Assembly: GCA_027257055.1 (NCBI GenBank)
Contig: JAPVLO010000039.1
Location: 4,432,501-4,496,500 of the forward strand
Reading direction: 5' to 3'
Length of the DNA stretch: 64,000 bases
From: Cephalopachus bancanus
Taxonomy: Eukaryota; Chordata; Mammalia; Primates; Tarsiidae
Below, piece after piece: positions 53,807-64,000 of the stretch. Below the pieces are notes generated by a model. The model searched no databases. It had not been told where the DNA came from and saw only the letters and a program-made list of their open reading frames with translations. Position 1 is the stretch's first letter; the number at the start of each line of letters is the position of its first letter. Position numbers and translations under genes: made by a program.

Positions 53807-54169
53807 CTGGACTCCTAAGCATTTTTCCAAGAGGCTCAGAAGTCAGCCAAGGAATGGAGCCATGTCTTCTAGGGCAGCAGCCATTATCTAAGGGCCTGGA
53901 GAAGCCTCCGGAACCCAGAGGGAGCAAGAAGTCTGGCTACCCTCCTTCTCCCCACACTATCAGGGACAGACAGCCTTCCTCATGGGGACATGAGTGCTCT
54001 CTTATTGCCACCTGCATGTACACACCTCTCTCTCCACCCTCGGTTTCCTCCTCTGCCCATTTTTCTAGAGAACTAGTGGACTGATCAGAAATGGAGAGTG
54101 GCTGACTGGCATCAGTGTCGTGCATGGCGCCAGAACACAGGGATCGCTCATCAAATTGTTCATAAATAA
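53807..54169. other. Unique non-coding DNA
   Basis: No gene or repeat recognised. Confidence 0.4.
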
Positions 54170-54400
54170 ATGAAAAATGATAAAACCTCTGTTTATTGAG
54201 GACACACTGGGTGCTCAGGACTCCAGGGGCTTCATGCTAAATGCACTATAAATGCAAGCTCATTTAGCCCAAGTGACCCTAGGGAGAAGGCACTGTGCCT
54301 TTCCACCCTAGGTGGAGAGGCGTTAATTATCTTACTAAGGGTCACCTGTAGGAAGCAGTTGTGCAGCAAGGACCCCCTGGGAACCCAGCTCTGGGGACCA
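54170..54400 (-). repeat. MIR SINE
   Basis: Antisense MIR: 'TTATTGAGGACACACTGGGTGC', 'AAATGCAAGCTCATTTAGCCC', 'GTTAATTATCTTACTAAGGG'. Confidence 0.55.
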
Positions 54401-54479
54401 CTTCCCTAGCTATGAAGGCAAGCCTTATTTAAATCAGGTGGGGACAGAGGTTGTTCCAGAAACAGGCTCCATCTCCCAC

Positions 54480-54980
54480 CTTGCACGGTGACCCAGAGCC
54501 TAATTGATGAGACCGTCTGAGACCCCGCGTTAGGCTGATTTGCTTCCTTCTCAGCAGCATGTCAGCTACTACCCTGCGTGATAGCTTATTTAAAATATCG
54601 GGTAGAAATAAGATTCACTGTGAAATTAGTTGTAGACAAGCTCAGAAACTGCTAATGATGCAGAGATAATAAGGGGATTTGCAGAAAACACTGATATTGC
54701 ATTATGATTAGTGAGCAGAGCTTCACCCTTGAAGCCTGAGGGGCCCGAGCTCCCACAAGAAGAACAAATGCATATGCATTAGCAGCTCATGCTGGCAAAT
54801 CCGGGCTCCAGGGCCAGCAGGCTCAGGCCTCCTGGTCAGAGGCTCAGAGCTCAGCTCTGATATGCAAAAATGATTAATTTGTGGGTTTTGAGAATGAGAA
54901 ATGTTTACTTCCTAGGTCTGGGAGAAACCAAAGGCCAGTCCTAAATCAAGTTCCCATTTGAAAATAAAAACAAGCAAGAT
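54480..54980. promoter_or_regulatory. Repeat-free block, best candidate conserved enhancer-like element
   Basis: About 500 bases without any repeat, rich in POU/homeobox-type words: GCCTAATTGATGAG, ATTGCATTATGATTAGTG, ATGCATATGCATTAGC (overlapping octamer-like sites), GATATGCAAAAATGATTAATTTG. There is no reading frame and no poly-A. The density of such words is the strongest in the window; function is inferred only. Confidence 0.42.
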
Positions 54981-57447
54981 CAGCTCTGGAAGCCGCCCCG
55001 AGGTCTCACCTGGATCACTTCCCAGGGCTCCTGGGGCAGCTCTTTCTTCCAGGGTTTGATTGCAAGTCTACCAGGAACTTTGCCAGTTCTATATTCCTAC
55101 ACGAGTGCTAAGGCTGCTTGTCAGGCAGTATGTACCAAGGTGGCTGCACCAGTTGGAAAAAAATCACTGAAATCTTGATACAAGAGTTGGGAAATCATGG
55201 CCACCCCAACCTCAGCAATGGCCCTGAGATTGCTCTTCTAATATCTCTACCAGCCAGCCACAAAATGGTTAATGTCTGGCACCATGGGGGTCCTTCACAT
55301 CCTGTTTCCACACTTGAGCCTGCGTGTATTCTGACCTACCAATGTCCACACTTTATTGGTTGTTAAATAGTTTTGATACCATCTCTCCAGCTCCAGACCC
55401 AAACACGTCTAGTTGAAACATCAACAACATGAAAAAGGAATGGGCTACGTGCTAGAACTCAGATGGGATAAAAATCCTCAAGAAAAGGCTAACACTACAA
55501 ATCCTCAGGACCCAAGTCCTACTCGGGCTGGATCCATCCCTCAGCGTTTATAAATGTGCTCAAGATGGTGGTCGACTTGTGCACCCAGGCTGTGTCATTT
55601 GGCCACATTACAGTCGCTGCACTTCTGGCCATGAAGGGGGGAAATGCAAATCGCATGCATGTCAATGACTAAGTCACCTGCATAATGAGATGCTGGAAAG
55701 TTTGAGGCTAAAACACTTATTTACATGAAAAACAAATCTGCATGGGATACATATTTCTCCCCTTCACATCTCAACACATTTGTCACTCAAAGCCAGAAGG
55801 CTCCACTCAACAAAGTCTCTCCAGTCCCTGGCCCCATTTTCATTCTCGTTAGCTTTCAGCTCAACTCCATGAGGAACGGAGGCCACCAGGTGTTCACAAC
55901 ATATGCCGTGACTCTGCTGCCTAGAGAACCAGATTCAGAGAGAGGGACAGGCTGGGGGGAGGCTCATTCCCACCATGCCAAAACTATTTTGTATGATCCT
56001 AGTACAGAATGTAAATTATTTACTCAATTTATGCATGCAGTGAGGTTGAGACAACGGAATACCTTGAGACTCTGTCAGATGGATGACCAACACACAAACA
56101 TTACTTCCTTTTCAAATGTAATAAAACTGTATGCAAAAGTCAAAAAGTGAAAATATTAAAGAGATGAGAAAGAAGTATGATTCAACTATAGACTGTGACA
56201 GTCACTGCTTGGGACCACCATTTCCCTTATCCTACTAACTGAGACTTCCTGACCACATGGGTGAGCATATGACCCAGACCTGACCAATACGGTAACTCTC
56301 TTATCCTGGGCACAGTGATTGGTGGAGACATGGGTGCATGATCCAAAGAGAGTACACCAGAATGCTTCCTGGAATTGATATATATACACTATGAGTAAAA
56401 GAGTCTCCTTATTGTAATGTTGCCAAACATGAGGTTATAAAGCCAGGGAGTAGGTAGAAATTTTCCCCACCATCTACGCCATCTGGACAGTCTGTCTGCA
56501 GAATGAAGCCAACCAGAAATGAAAGGGACATGGAGAATGGGCTAGTGGCCCTAACTCCTGGCTCCCTACCCCAGCTTCCTGGTTCCTGCAACTCTTTTTT
56601 CACTCAGAGTGACCCGTGATCCTTCCGATGACCTGAGTCTATGACTTCCCTTATCTTAGATGATCTGAAGTTATTTCTGTCACCAAAAACATCTTGACTC
56701 GTACTGGTTTAGTTCCAGAAAGGATAGATATGTATGCTTAATCACACTTAGGTATTTAAATATATATATTTAACATTTTATACAAGTTATTTCATTTTGT
56801 TTTCTCCCCTTTGTAATTTAAAATGATTAATTAGTTTAAATTGAATAAGTATCCAATTAAAGCTAAATAGTCCCTATTTTTGTCTCAATTATATTTGCGA
56901 CCCTTGCTTTTTATCACTTGTATCAGCACTTTATTTGCCTGTTTTCCACTGTGTATAAAATAATAAGAGAGAAAGTGAAACAAAATAGTCAAATGATTGC
57001 ACTAACATTGCTGTAAGAACAAGACTGCAGACTTTGCCAGAATCGAACCAGTAGCCGGCAGAAAATACCACTGTGCAGCACCCAAAATGTTAATCTGCCA
57101 ACTGATGTGTGTAAGTCTGAATTAGCTACGTGAAAAGAAGTGAGACCCGTGCCTATAAAAGGTAGTGTGAAGATCATTGACAAGTTGCAAACTGTGCAAC
57201 TCATGTCACTCATTCAAGTTCATGACCCCTAGGTGGCAGCAGAGGAAACACCCACCATGACACTCAAGGCAGGTTTGCCACTGGTAAGGAGGAGTTAGTG
57301 ACCAGAAGGGCATCGATCTAGGCTTCGGAATGAGAAAAGAAACCACAAGTGTGTGGTTGCAAGAAGAAGAGTGGTAGCTTCAAGACAACCTAACACACAC
57401 TGCCATAAAGGAACTGTTAAGATGGCAGACCCCAAGCTGCATGCCCA
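54981..57447. other. Unique DNA, partly old-repeat-like
   Basis: The block 56200-56700 ('GACCCAGACCTGACCAATACGG', 'GAATGAAGCCAACCAGAAATG', 'TTATTTCTGTCACC') resembles an old mammalian repeat I cannot name. 56750-56960 is very AT-rich. No gene recognised, including in the 141-codon frame at 55725-56150. Confidence 0.4.
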
Positions 57448-57485
57448 GTCCCGTCTTTTTTTCTTTTTTTTTTTTTTTTTTTTTT
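57448..57485. repeat. Poly-T run
   Basis: T-rich run of about 38 bases with single C interruptions and no attached SINE on either side. Confidence 0.95.
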
Positions 57486-57559
57486 GCTATGTTTAAGAAA
57501 GTGATTGAAGGTTCATGCACTTCAGTCCTCCAGCCTTTTAAAGAAGAATGCTAAGGGGA

Positions 57560-57690
57560 CCTGCCTCACAGAACTGAAGTGAGGCTCCTTTGTAATCACC
57601 TTTGTGAAGTGATAGCCGAGCATGTGCTGGGCAGTGAGTGTTCATCCAATCACAGTTATGATGCTTACTATCCTTGCCCGCCCCAATATC
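57560..57690 (+). repeat. MIR SINE fragment
   Basis: 'CTCACAGAACTGAAGTGAGG', 'GTGCTGGGCAGTGAGTGTTC', 'CACAGTTATGATGCTTACTATCC' are in plus-strand MIR order; diverged. Confidence 0.5.
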
Positions 57691-60600
57691 CCCTCACAGG
57701 CTCCCAAAGCCAAAGACAAAATAAACGCAGGTGAAGTCAGGTGGCCTGTGCACAGAGACTGGAAGTGAGTGTTATTTCTGGGTGAATCACCACTGATGTG
57801 TGTGATGCCAAAATTCAACTATTCCTAAAAGACATCCAAGCCCTTGCCTTGCCAAGAAGTAAAATAATAGCAATACTAACCACAACAACAATAACAAAAA
57901 ATGATGGCTCTCAGTTACTGAATTTCACTCAAGAAGTACCTATTATGAGCCAAAGTCCAAAACCAAGTACAAAGAATGGGGAAAGAAAGGAAGAAGATCA
58001 TCAAGCATCTCCTTTTCTAGGAGGTGGGAAACAAAAGCAGAAGGGTGCAATGGTGTGTGATCAATTACACAGAAGAGAAGTCCAGAAGCAATGAGTATAA
58101 AGAAGACTGTCCTTTAAATGTGCATAGGAACCAGAGAGAGCCCAGCCAGTCACATCGGCCATTGACATCCTCAGCAACTCAGAGGTTCATCAGAGCAAAT
58201 TCTGACACACTCCATGGCCAGCTGAGTTTGCTTTGCTTCATTTCTCTTTACATTGTTTCCAACATAGATGTGGCCCGCCAAGTGTCTACAGTCATAGTTT
58301 TGGAAACCGGTTTGGCCATTTGTCACAAACCTCTAGATGTAAGTGTGACCTTTCCAAGGAAAATAACTGCACCAGCCCACTTTCCCCCTTTTAAATGTCA
58401 AATGTTGCCATTCTGCAGCTGTTTTGCAATAGATGGAGAAAATAACATCAGAGACTATCTTTAAAAAACACGCTTGGTCACTAAACATCAGCAAACCAAA
58501 AAAAAAATCAAGTTCAAGTTGCTCCTCTCTAAAATGAGGTGGGGGAGGTCATCCCACACGTCCTGTCTCCTGTGTTGCCTTTTCTCCAACAAGTAACAGT
58601 TACAAGGCAAGACTTGGAGGCCAGCCACTCAAATCCTGCCTGGGCGTGAGTAACAAGCCTATGTCCTTCATCAGCAAAGAAAAGCAATAAGCAGTGGGTT
58701 TATCTGTGGTAACACTGGTTGATTAGGGCACTGGCATCAACTGACAAAGACGTAAGTCCATCCAGTGCTCTGGAGGTCCTGAGATGGTCTGCAGCCAGAG
58801 TATGAAGGAAGTTTGCAAATATCTTGGGTATAATCAGGTGGTGATGAGAGATGTCTGAAGCCCCAAGGCTTTTCTCCTTTCTCTCTGCTCCTGCAGAAGG
58901 CACTGTGCCTCTGAGCCTCTGTGCCTCAAATGACCTCTGAGGGGTGGATGGAGAAAAACAGAGACTCCTGAAATGTGTCTGCACTGATCCCTTGCAAGGA
59001 GCATCCTCAGGATATAAAGAGAGTCTATTCCCAACCAAACAAGAACAGTCACCAGGCACTGAGGACTGCTATGAGTTGTGTCTAATCAACAATAGTTCAC
59101 GACTCCTCCCCACAACACCAAAAATGGGTACTTTCATACTCATCAAGATGTAGAAAGTAAGGTTGGAAGGCCAGGATTTGACCCCAAAATATGCCCTCTG
59201 AACTACTGGCTCTCTGGCTTCCAACTGAACACAAAGGACTTAACACTGAGCTCAAGTCCTTTAACTAAGACAGAAAGTTGGGCAAATACAGCCTTCAGCT
59301 AGAAGGAAGGGAGATCAGGTCAGAAAACTCCAAGGATCTTGGAACTCATTGTCACACCAGGCTCCTGGGAAGACACCAAGGGCAAGATCTCTCACATGAA
59401 CAAAAAGTCCAGCTGTGGCCCAGAGCTGGACCCACTTCTCAGAATCTGTTCTGATTTTGGATCCCATTCTTCATTTGATACTGAGTCTCCCAGTGCTTAC
59501 ATGGCACGGGAAGCCCTTTTTGGGAAGTGGTTTTGAGTCTATGGGGACTGTCAGGTCCCTCGGAGAATCTGCCACCAAAGTTCTGTAGATACAGTGGGAG
59601 ATAGGACATACCATGGGCAGCCAGCTGGTTCACCCCAGCACAGGGGCACAGCTCATAGCTGGTTCTGTTGTGTTTAGTTGCTGCATCCATTCTGATCACT
59701 TGGCATCTGAGTCCTAAAGGTTGTTAAATGTAGAATATCACTCTGGTGAAATACCACTCTTAGTAGACTGAGGATTGTGGACAGAAGGAGCCTATTCCAG
59801 GATCACTTGCAGATTGAACCTATACCCTGGGGGTTGAATTCAGGCCCGCCTCCCTTGCACTCTCAGCATGGTATGAGTGGAGAGGGAAGAGTCCAGCAGC
59901 TTCTTTTCAGAACATCACCTTTTTTTATTGCTTACAGATGCCCCAGTGCAATTGTTTGCTCTATGATGAGTGCTTGGGGCTTGGATAGCATCATTAGAAA
60001 GACATTTAACCCCACTCACAGCTCACTCTGATGACACTTGGCACCAGCCATAACTGGCTATCCACACAAAGCTAAGAGACTCCTTGGTGCATAATCTGAC
60101 ATAGCAGAGGACTAACTGGTCAGATGCTACAGCACTCATCACAGCCTACAGAGAAGAGGTATTTCAATGAAGGATTGAGGCTTGGCAGGTGAGAAACCAG
60201 AGACTACTCTGCCAACTCTGGCTTGATCTTATGGACTGCAATAGCAAGGAGGCTTTCCTCCATCATCCCTCCCCACTGTCTCAGCTTTAGGGTCTTGGGG
60301 TGTCTCCACTCTCACTGGGAATGAAGACAGAGCAATCATTCCAGGAGTGCTCACACCATGGATCTGTGATCTTTCCTAGGATGCAAATACTACTTGGCTG
60401 ACCTAAAGGCTTCTTTCCCAAGCCCCAGAAACCCAAACTATATCAATAGCTCCTTCTCCCCAGAACTCAGAGCTCCTTTTGATTGGGTTTCCAATGGGGA
60501 GTGTCCTCAGGATACAAAAGGGTCAATAAAAAGAAAGAAAGAAAAGAAAAGAGAAAGAAAAAGTACTTAGTCTATGAGAATCGGTATCACAGGCAGGAGC

Positions 60601-60961
60601 ACTATTTGCATCGTAGAGGGAGACTTCAATTCCTGGATCCCTTCAACCCCCAAGTCCTAAACATTGGGCTGCACTCTATTTGCCACTAGACTATCTAATA
60701 CGAAAGTAGCTACCCAATGCTAGATACTAAACTGTTATCAGCAATGAATCTCTAACTATACTACATTCTTACTAATTGGGGTGGCAGAAGCAGAAAGACC
60801 ATTGCCTTTATAATAATTTCCTAAACACCCACAATATAAGGTATTCCTTTCTCTAATGACAGAAGAGTCCGGACAACACGTAAGGCTATAAGAATGCCTT
60901 TAAATGCTGCTTTGGCCATTTCCCATAAGTTTTAATTATGTAAATTGTTTCTTCACATCCA
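57691..60961. other. Unique non-coding DNA
   Basis: No repeat or gene recognised over about 3.3 kb, apart from A-rich patches at 58498-58507 and 60530-60560 (GAAA-type). Frames up to 146 codons (58024-58464) have no domain. The block 58230-58480 has some conserved-looking words (CCTTTCCAAGGAAAATAACTG, TGCAGCTGTTTTGC). Confidence 0.4.
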
Positions 60962-61228
60962 TCAGGGACTTGTTCCAGGACCCTCCACGGTTACCAAAAT
61001 CCATGGATGTGCAAGTTGTTTATGTATAATGGTATGTGCACATCCTCCCATATACGTTTAAGCCATCTCTAGATTACTTACAATAGTTAATACAATGTAA
61101 ATGCTATGTAAATAGGTGTTATGCTGTATTGGTTATTTATCTGTATTATTTTTACTATTGCATTTCTTATTTTTTGTATATGATTTATCTTCAGTTGATT
61201 GAATCCATGGATACAGAGGCCATAGTAA
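60962..61228 (-). repeat. MER2-like Tigger (Tc1/mariner group) MITE
   Basis: Antisense order of MER2: 'TTCCAGGACCCTCCACGG', 'CCAAAATCCATGGATGTGCAAG', 'CACATCCTCCCATATACGTTTAAG', 'CATCTCTAGATTACTTACAATAG', 'ATGTAAATGCTATGTAAATAGG', 'TTGATTGAATCCATGGATACAG'. No transposase remains. Confidence 0.8.
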
Positions 61229-61361
61229 TCCCTTTCTTCTCAAGGTTTGGAATTTTTTATATAAAAAACCCTAAATTACTCATTTTTAGATCTTTTGCTT
61301 TGTACCCAAAGTTATAGCATTTTCTGTCCTTCACAATCAGATTATTGTTCTCCTTAAGGAT

Positions 61362-61396
61362 ACACACACACACACAACACACACACACACACACAC
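61362..61396. repeat. (AC)n microsatellite
   Basis: AC tract with one AACAC interruption. Confidence 0.97.
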
Positions 61397-62309
61397 CATG
61401 ATCACCATGGATGGTTAAGAGACAAAATCACTATATGTGGGATACACAGTTTGGTTTATGTTTTGCGATTCTACCTGACTGTATTATTAATTACCTCTCT
61501 TTTCTGTTTATTTACTAAGTCTAACACACCAATAACATAAGGAAATTTTGTTTTTAAAAAAAGGGTAATTTGGTGCCACTGCATGGGATATGAGAGAATC
61601 ATTTTTAGTTCAAATTATTTAAAATTACAGAGTCATGAAACTGAACTTAAAAGAAAAATCCCAAATTATTTCTAATAGTGGAATTTTCCAGCATCTTAAT
61701 TTGAGTAAAAAGAAAAGGTTTAAATGGATTTGGGGGCTTAAATACTTCTGAGGGAAGCCACCACTGCAAAGCCAGGATATCTAATTCACAAAAAAGTAAT
61801 TAACAAAAAGTAAGTTAGATCATTATTTCCTCCAAGATCATAATTTAAAAGGAAGCTGATTTATCTGAACTGATTGGGGCTCTCAATCCCAACAGAAATG
61901 GAGACGCTTGGTTGTTAAGGGGAGAACAGAAATGAGACCCAATTAAGCAAAATTCTTTCTTATGGAAAAAAAAATGATTTAGATAAAACGATTGCTCAGA
62001 CATGCTCAGAAGGATGCCGAGGAAAGCAGGAGAGTCAAGCACTTTTTTAACCTCTGGTTGAAACCTCAGTCCCGCTCACTAGTGTGACCCACTGCAAGAA
62101 CATGCGGTAACTTGTTTCTGTCCAAGCATTTGAGGACAAAGAGTTGTCTGGAAAGGGTGGACGTGGGAGTTCCTGTCAGTCTCCGACACCCGACTCCCAC
62201 ACGGCCAAAGAGGCTGGAGACACAAATGACGCTGGGTAGGAGGTAACAGCAGGATTCCTGGACCATTTGGGCTGGGATCTGTCAGGGACTGAGCTGTGAT
62301 CCCCTCCCC
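61397..62309. other. Unique AT-rich DNA
   Basis: No repeat or gene recognised. Confidence 0.45.
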
Positions 62310-62612
62310 CACTTCGCACCCCCTCCACATTCATATGTTGATGTCCTAACTCCCAGGACCTCAAAACCATGACTGCTTTTGAAGACAAGGTCTTTAAAGA
62401 GGTAATTCGGTTAAACTGAAGTCACTAGGGCAAGTCCTAATCCAATCTGAGTGGTGTCCTTAGAAGGAGGGGAGATGAGAGCACAGACACGTGTTCAGGA
62501 AAGACCATGTGAAGACGGCCACCCACATACCACGGAGAGAGGCCTCTGAAGAAGCCAACCCAGCCTTTCCCTTGGTCTCAGACTTCTGCCCTCTAGAACT
62601 ATGACTCCTCCT
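62310..62612 (+). repeat. MaLR LTR fragment (MLT1-like)
   Basis: 'TTCATATGTTGATGTCCTAACTCC', 'AGGTCTTTAAAGAGGTAATTCGG', 'AGTCCTAATCCAATCTGAGTGG', 'GTGTCCTTAGAAGG', 'GAAAGACCATGTGAAGACGG', 'CGGAGAGAGGCCTCTGAAG', 'TCTAGAACTATGA': a MaLR-type LTR in order, ending before its polyadenylation site. Confidence 0.75.
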
Positions 62613-62717
62613 TCCTCCAGAAGATACACCATAAGGCACAAGAAATCAACAAGCAAATCCAAGCTGGTCCTCAGAGCTTGGCTGGTTAGGACGGATGGCA
62701 CCAGGCTCAAGCATGCC

Positions 62718-62832
62718 AGCAAGTTCGGATCCCAACCAGACCACTGGGGAGCTTTGTGACCCATGACCAGTTTCTTGACCTCTCTGTGCCCCAGTCTCCT
62801 CACCTGAGAACAGCAGTGAGCATCAAAGCAGA
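62718..62832 (+). repeat. MIR SINE fragment
   Basis: 'AGCTTTGTGACCCATGACC', 'TCTTGACCTCTCTGTGCCCC', 'GTCTCCTCACCTGAGAAC'. Confidence 0.7.
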
Positions 62833-62867
62833 GCAGCACCCGAGCCCTAGGAACCACTGGGTGACTT

Positions 62868-62985
62868 CACTGCTTCATTCCTTCAACAAATGCCTCCTGA
62901 GCCTGTACCACTGCTCTGGGGACTGTGGGTGCAGACAAGATGTGCCCTGCCCAGCTCTGTGGGGCTTCTCTTCTGGCAGGGCTTC
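62868..62985 (-). repeat. L2/MIR3 3' end
   Basis: 'TTCATTCCTTCAACAAATGCC', 'CCACTGCTCTGGGGACTGTGGG', 'CCCAGCTCTGTGGGGCTTC', antisense to the L2-type 3' end. Confidence 0.65.
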
Positions 62986-63639
62986 ACCCGCAGTGAGTGA
63001 ATGCACCCTAGTAAGAAGGAGAAGGGTGACTTCAGCACAAAGCCAGCCAGAGTCACCTCTGGAGGGCGGGTGGCTGCTAACGTCTCCCATGCAGGCTCTC
63101 TGGCACTGCAGACACCCTTGATCACACAGCCCCAAGTCCGGGTGGGGTCGCTGCAAACTGCATATGCTGTTTGGCACCAGATCAGTCTCCTGATCAGACT
63201 CCAGGACGTCAGAGCTCCATCTCCTCTCCCGCTGCTGTTCAGCAAACAGCTCCCTCCTTCCCCTCATCCCAGGATAAAAGCTCCGCGGTACCACCTGGCA
63301 CTCAGCATACGAGCTTCCTGCAGGGCCCCCAAGGCATGCCCCAGGCCCTGTCACCCTGCCTTGGAAGCCATGTCCAAGCTAGCCAGCCTGAGGCACATGC
63401 GTGGCAGCAGCCGAGAGAGCCCTATGGCGAGTCTGAATGCATTACACGGACAAGCAATCACAGCCACTGTCCTTGTGCCTCCTGGGCAGGAGACAAGGGA
63501 CACAGGCCTGTGTTTAAGAAACCCGGGGACTCAGAGGCTCTCAGGAGCTCTTCCCAACCTGGGCACAGACTTTAAGTCTCGGCAAGAGTCACCAAAAGTC
63601 ATGGAACTTCCCAAGGATACACAGGGACAGTGGTGAGAG
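62986..63639. other. GC-rich unique DNA, no gene supported
   Basis: A 211-codon plus frame (63001-63636) and overlapping frames on both strands are open. They share the same GC-rich, stop-poor bases and none has a domain or codon signature I can support. Confidence 0.45.
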
Positions 63640-63953
63640 ATTTTTATTTCATTTTATTTTTGAGTGAGTCAGGGTCTCTGTCACCCAGGCTGAACTACAG
63701 TGGCACAATCATGGCTCACTGCAGTCTTGACTCCCTGGGTTTAGGCAATCCTCTCACCTCAGCTTCCTGAGTAGCTGAGACTACAGGCATGCACCACCAC
63801 ACCCAGCTAATTTTTTTTTTTTTTTCTTTTTTTTGTAGAGATGGGGTTTTACTATGTTACTCAGGCTGGTCTCAAACTCCTGGGCTCTAGTGATCCTACC
63901 ACCTCGGCCTCCTAAAGTGTTTGGATTACAAGCATGAGCTACCGTGCCCAGCT
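63640..63953 (-). repeat. AluJ, antisense
   Basis: TTTATTTTTGAGTGAGTCAGGG, CTGTCACCCAGGCTGAAC, GAGTAGCTGAGACTACAGGCATG, a T-rich linker with GTAGAGATGGGG, and GCATGAGCTACCGTGCCC. Confidence 0.92.
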
Positions 63954-63982
63954 GCAAGATAACTTTTAAAGTTAGAACGCTG

Positions 63983-64000
63983 GGCCAGGCATGGTGGCTC
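63983..64000 (+). repeat. Start of another Alu, cut by window edge
   Basis: GGCCAGGCATGGTGGCTC is the first 18 bases of an Alu left monomer. The rest lies outside the window. Confidence 0.85.

Noticed and set aside
63001..63636. 211-codon plus-strand frame, the longest outside the L1
   Set aside because: The region is GC-rich and stop-poor, several frames on both strands are open at once, and no domain, splice or promoter signal supports translation.

Overview
The window is primate nuclear DNA made almost entirely of interspersed repeats. I found no protein-coding gene, exon, tRNA or other functional RNA gene that I can defend. Dimeric 7SL-derived Alu elements of ordinary AluJ type show that the host is a primate. 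A second, younger Alu type has a shortened start (GGCTCAGCCTGTAATCC), an ACAATAAATC middle linker and the ending GAGACTCCAACTC. It sits in long perfect target-site duplications. This type does not match the lemur, galago/loris or anthropoid Alu consensus sequences I know. The L1 at 27977-31546 also has an unfamiliar 3' UTR. By elimination I infer a tarsier (Carlito/Tarsius); this is moderate-confidence inference from memory, not a database match. The window is either intergenic or deep inside a large intron.

Layout. 1-8 kb: unique DNA with a MaLR LTR, two young Alus, two old L1 3' ends and an internal L1 ORF2 fragment. 8-15 kb: an L2 split by a (CT)32 microsatellite, several MIRs, a young Alu and two possible conserved non-coding stretches. 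15-20.5 kb: two copies of a roughly 550-580 bp mariner-derived element in opposite orientations, one in an L2 and one in an L1M. 20.5-27.5 kb: an L1 ORF2 relict, L2, MER5A and a hAT element with an 8-bp target duplication. 27.5-33.5 kb: an L1 stack, with a 3.57 kb dead L1 and a second short L1 of opposite orientation inserted in an older L1, followed by a 1,177-bp solo endogenous-retrovirus LTR inserted in an AluJ. 34.5-35.4 kb: a hAT relict split by an AluJ with a (CA)n(GA)n tail. 38-47 kb: purine/pyrimidine microsatellites, stacked Alus, and an old L1 with a twin-priming inversion that carries an AluJ which itself carries a young Alu. 47-55 kb: a three-monomer Alu, more AluJ copies, and two unique stretches with the look of conserved non-coding DNA. 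55-64 kb: mostly unique DNA with a MER2-like Tigger, a MaLR LTR, MIR/L2 relics and two Alus at the right edge.

No genes act together here. What the window records is layered transposition: L2/MIR/MER5 first, then L1M, mariner, hAT and AluJ, then the LTR, the young L1 and the young Alus. The possible regulatory content is the set of repeat-free, AT- and homeobox-motif-rich stretches near 8.4, 10.8, 14.0, 18.0, 47.2 and 54.5 kb. These are candidates only, because conservation cannot be tested from one sequence.
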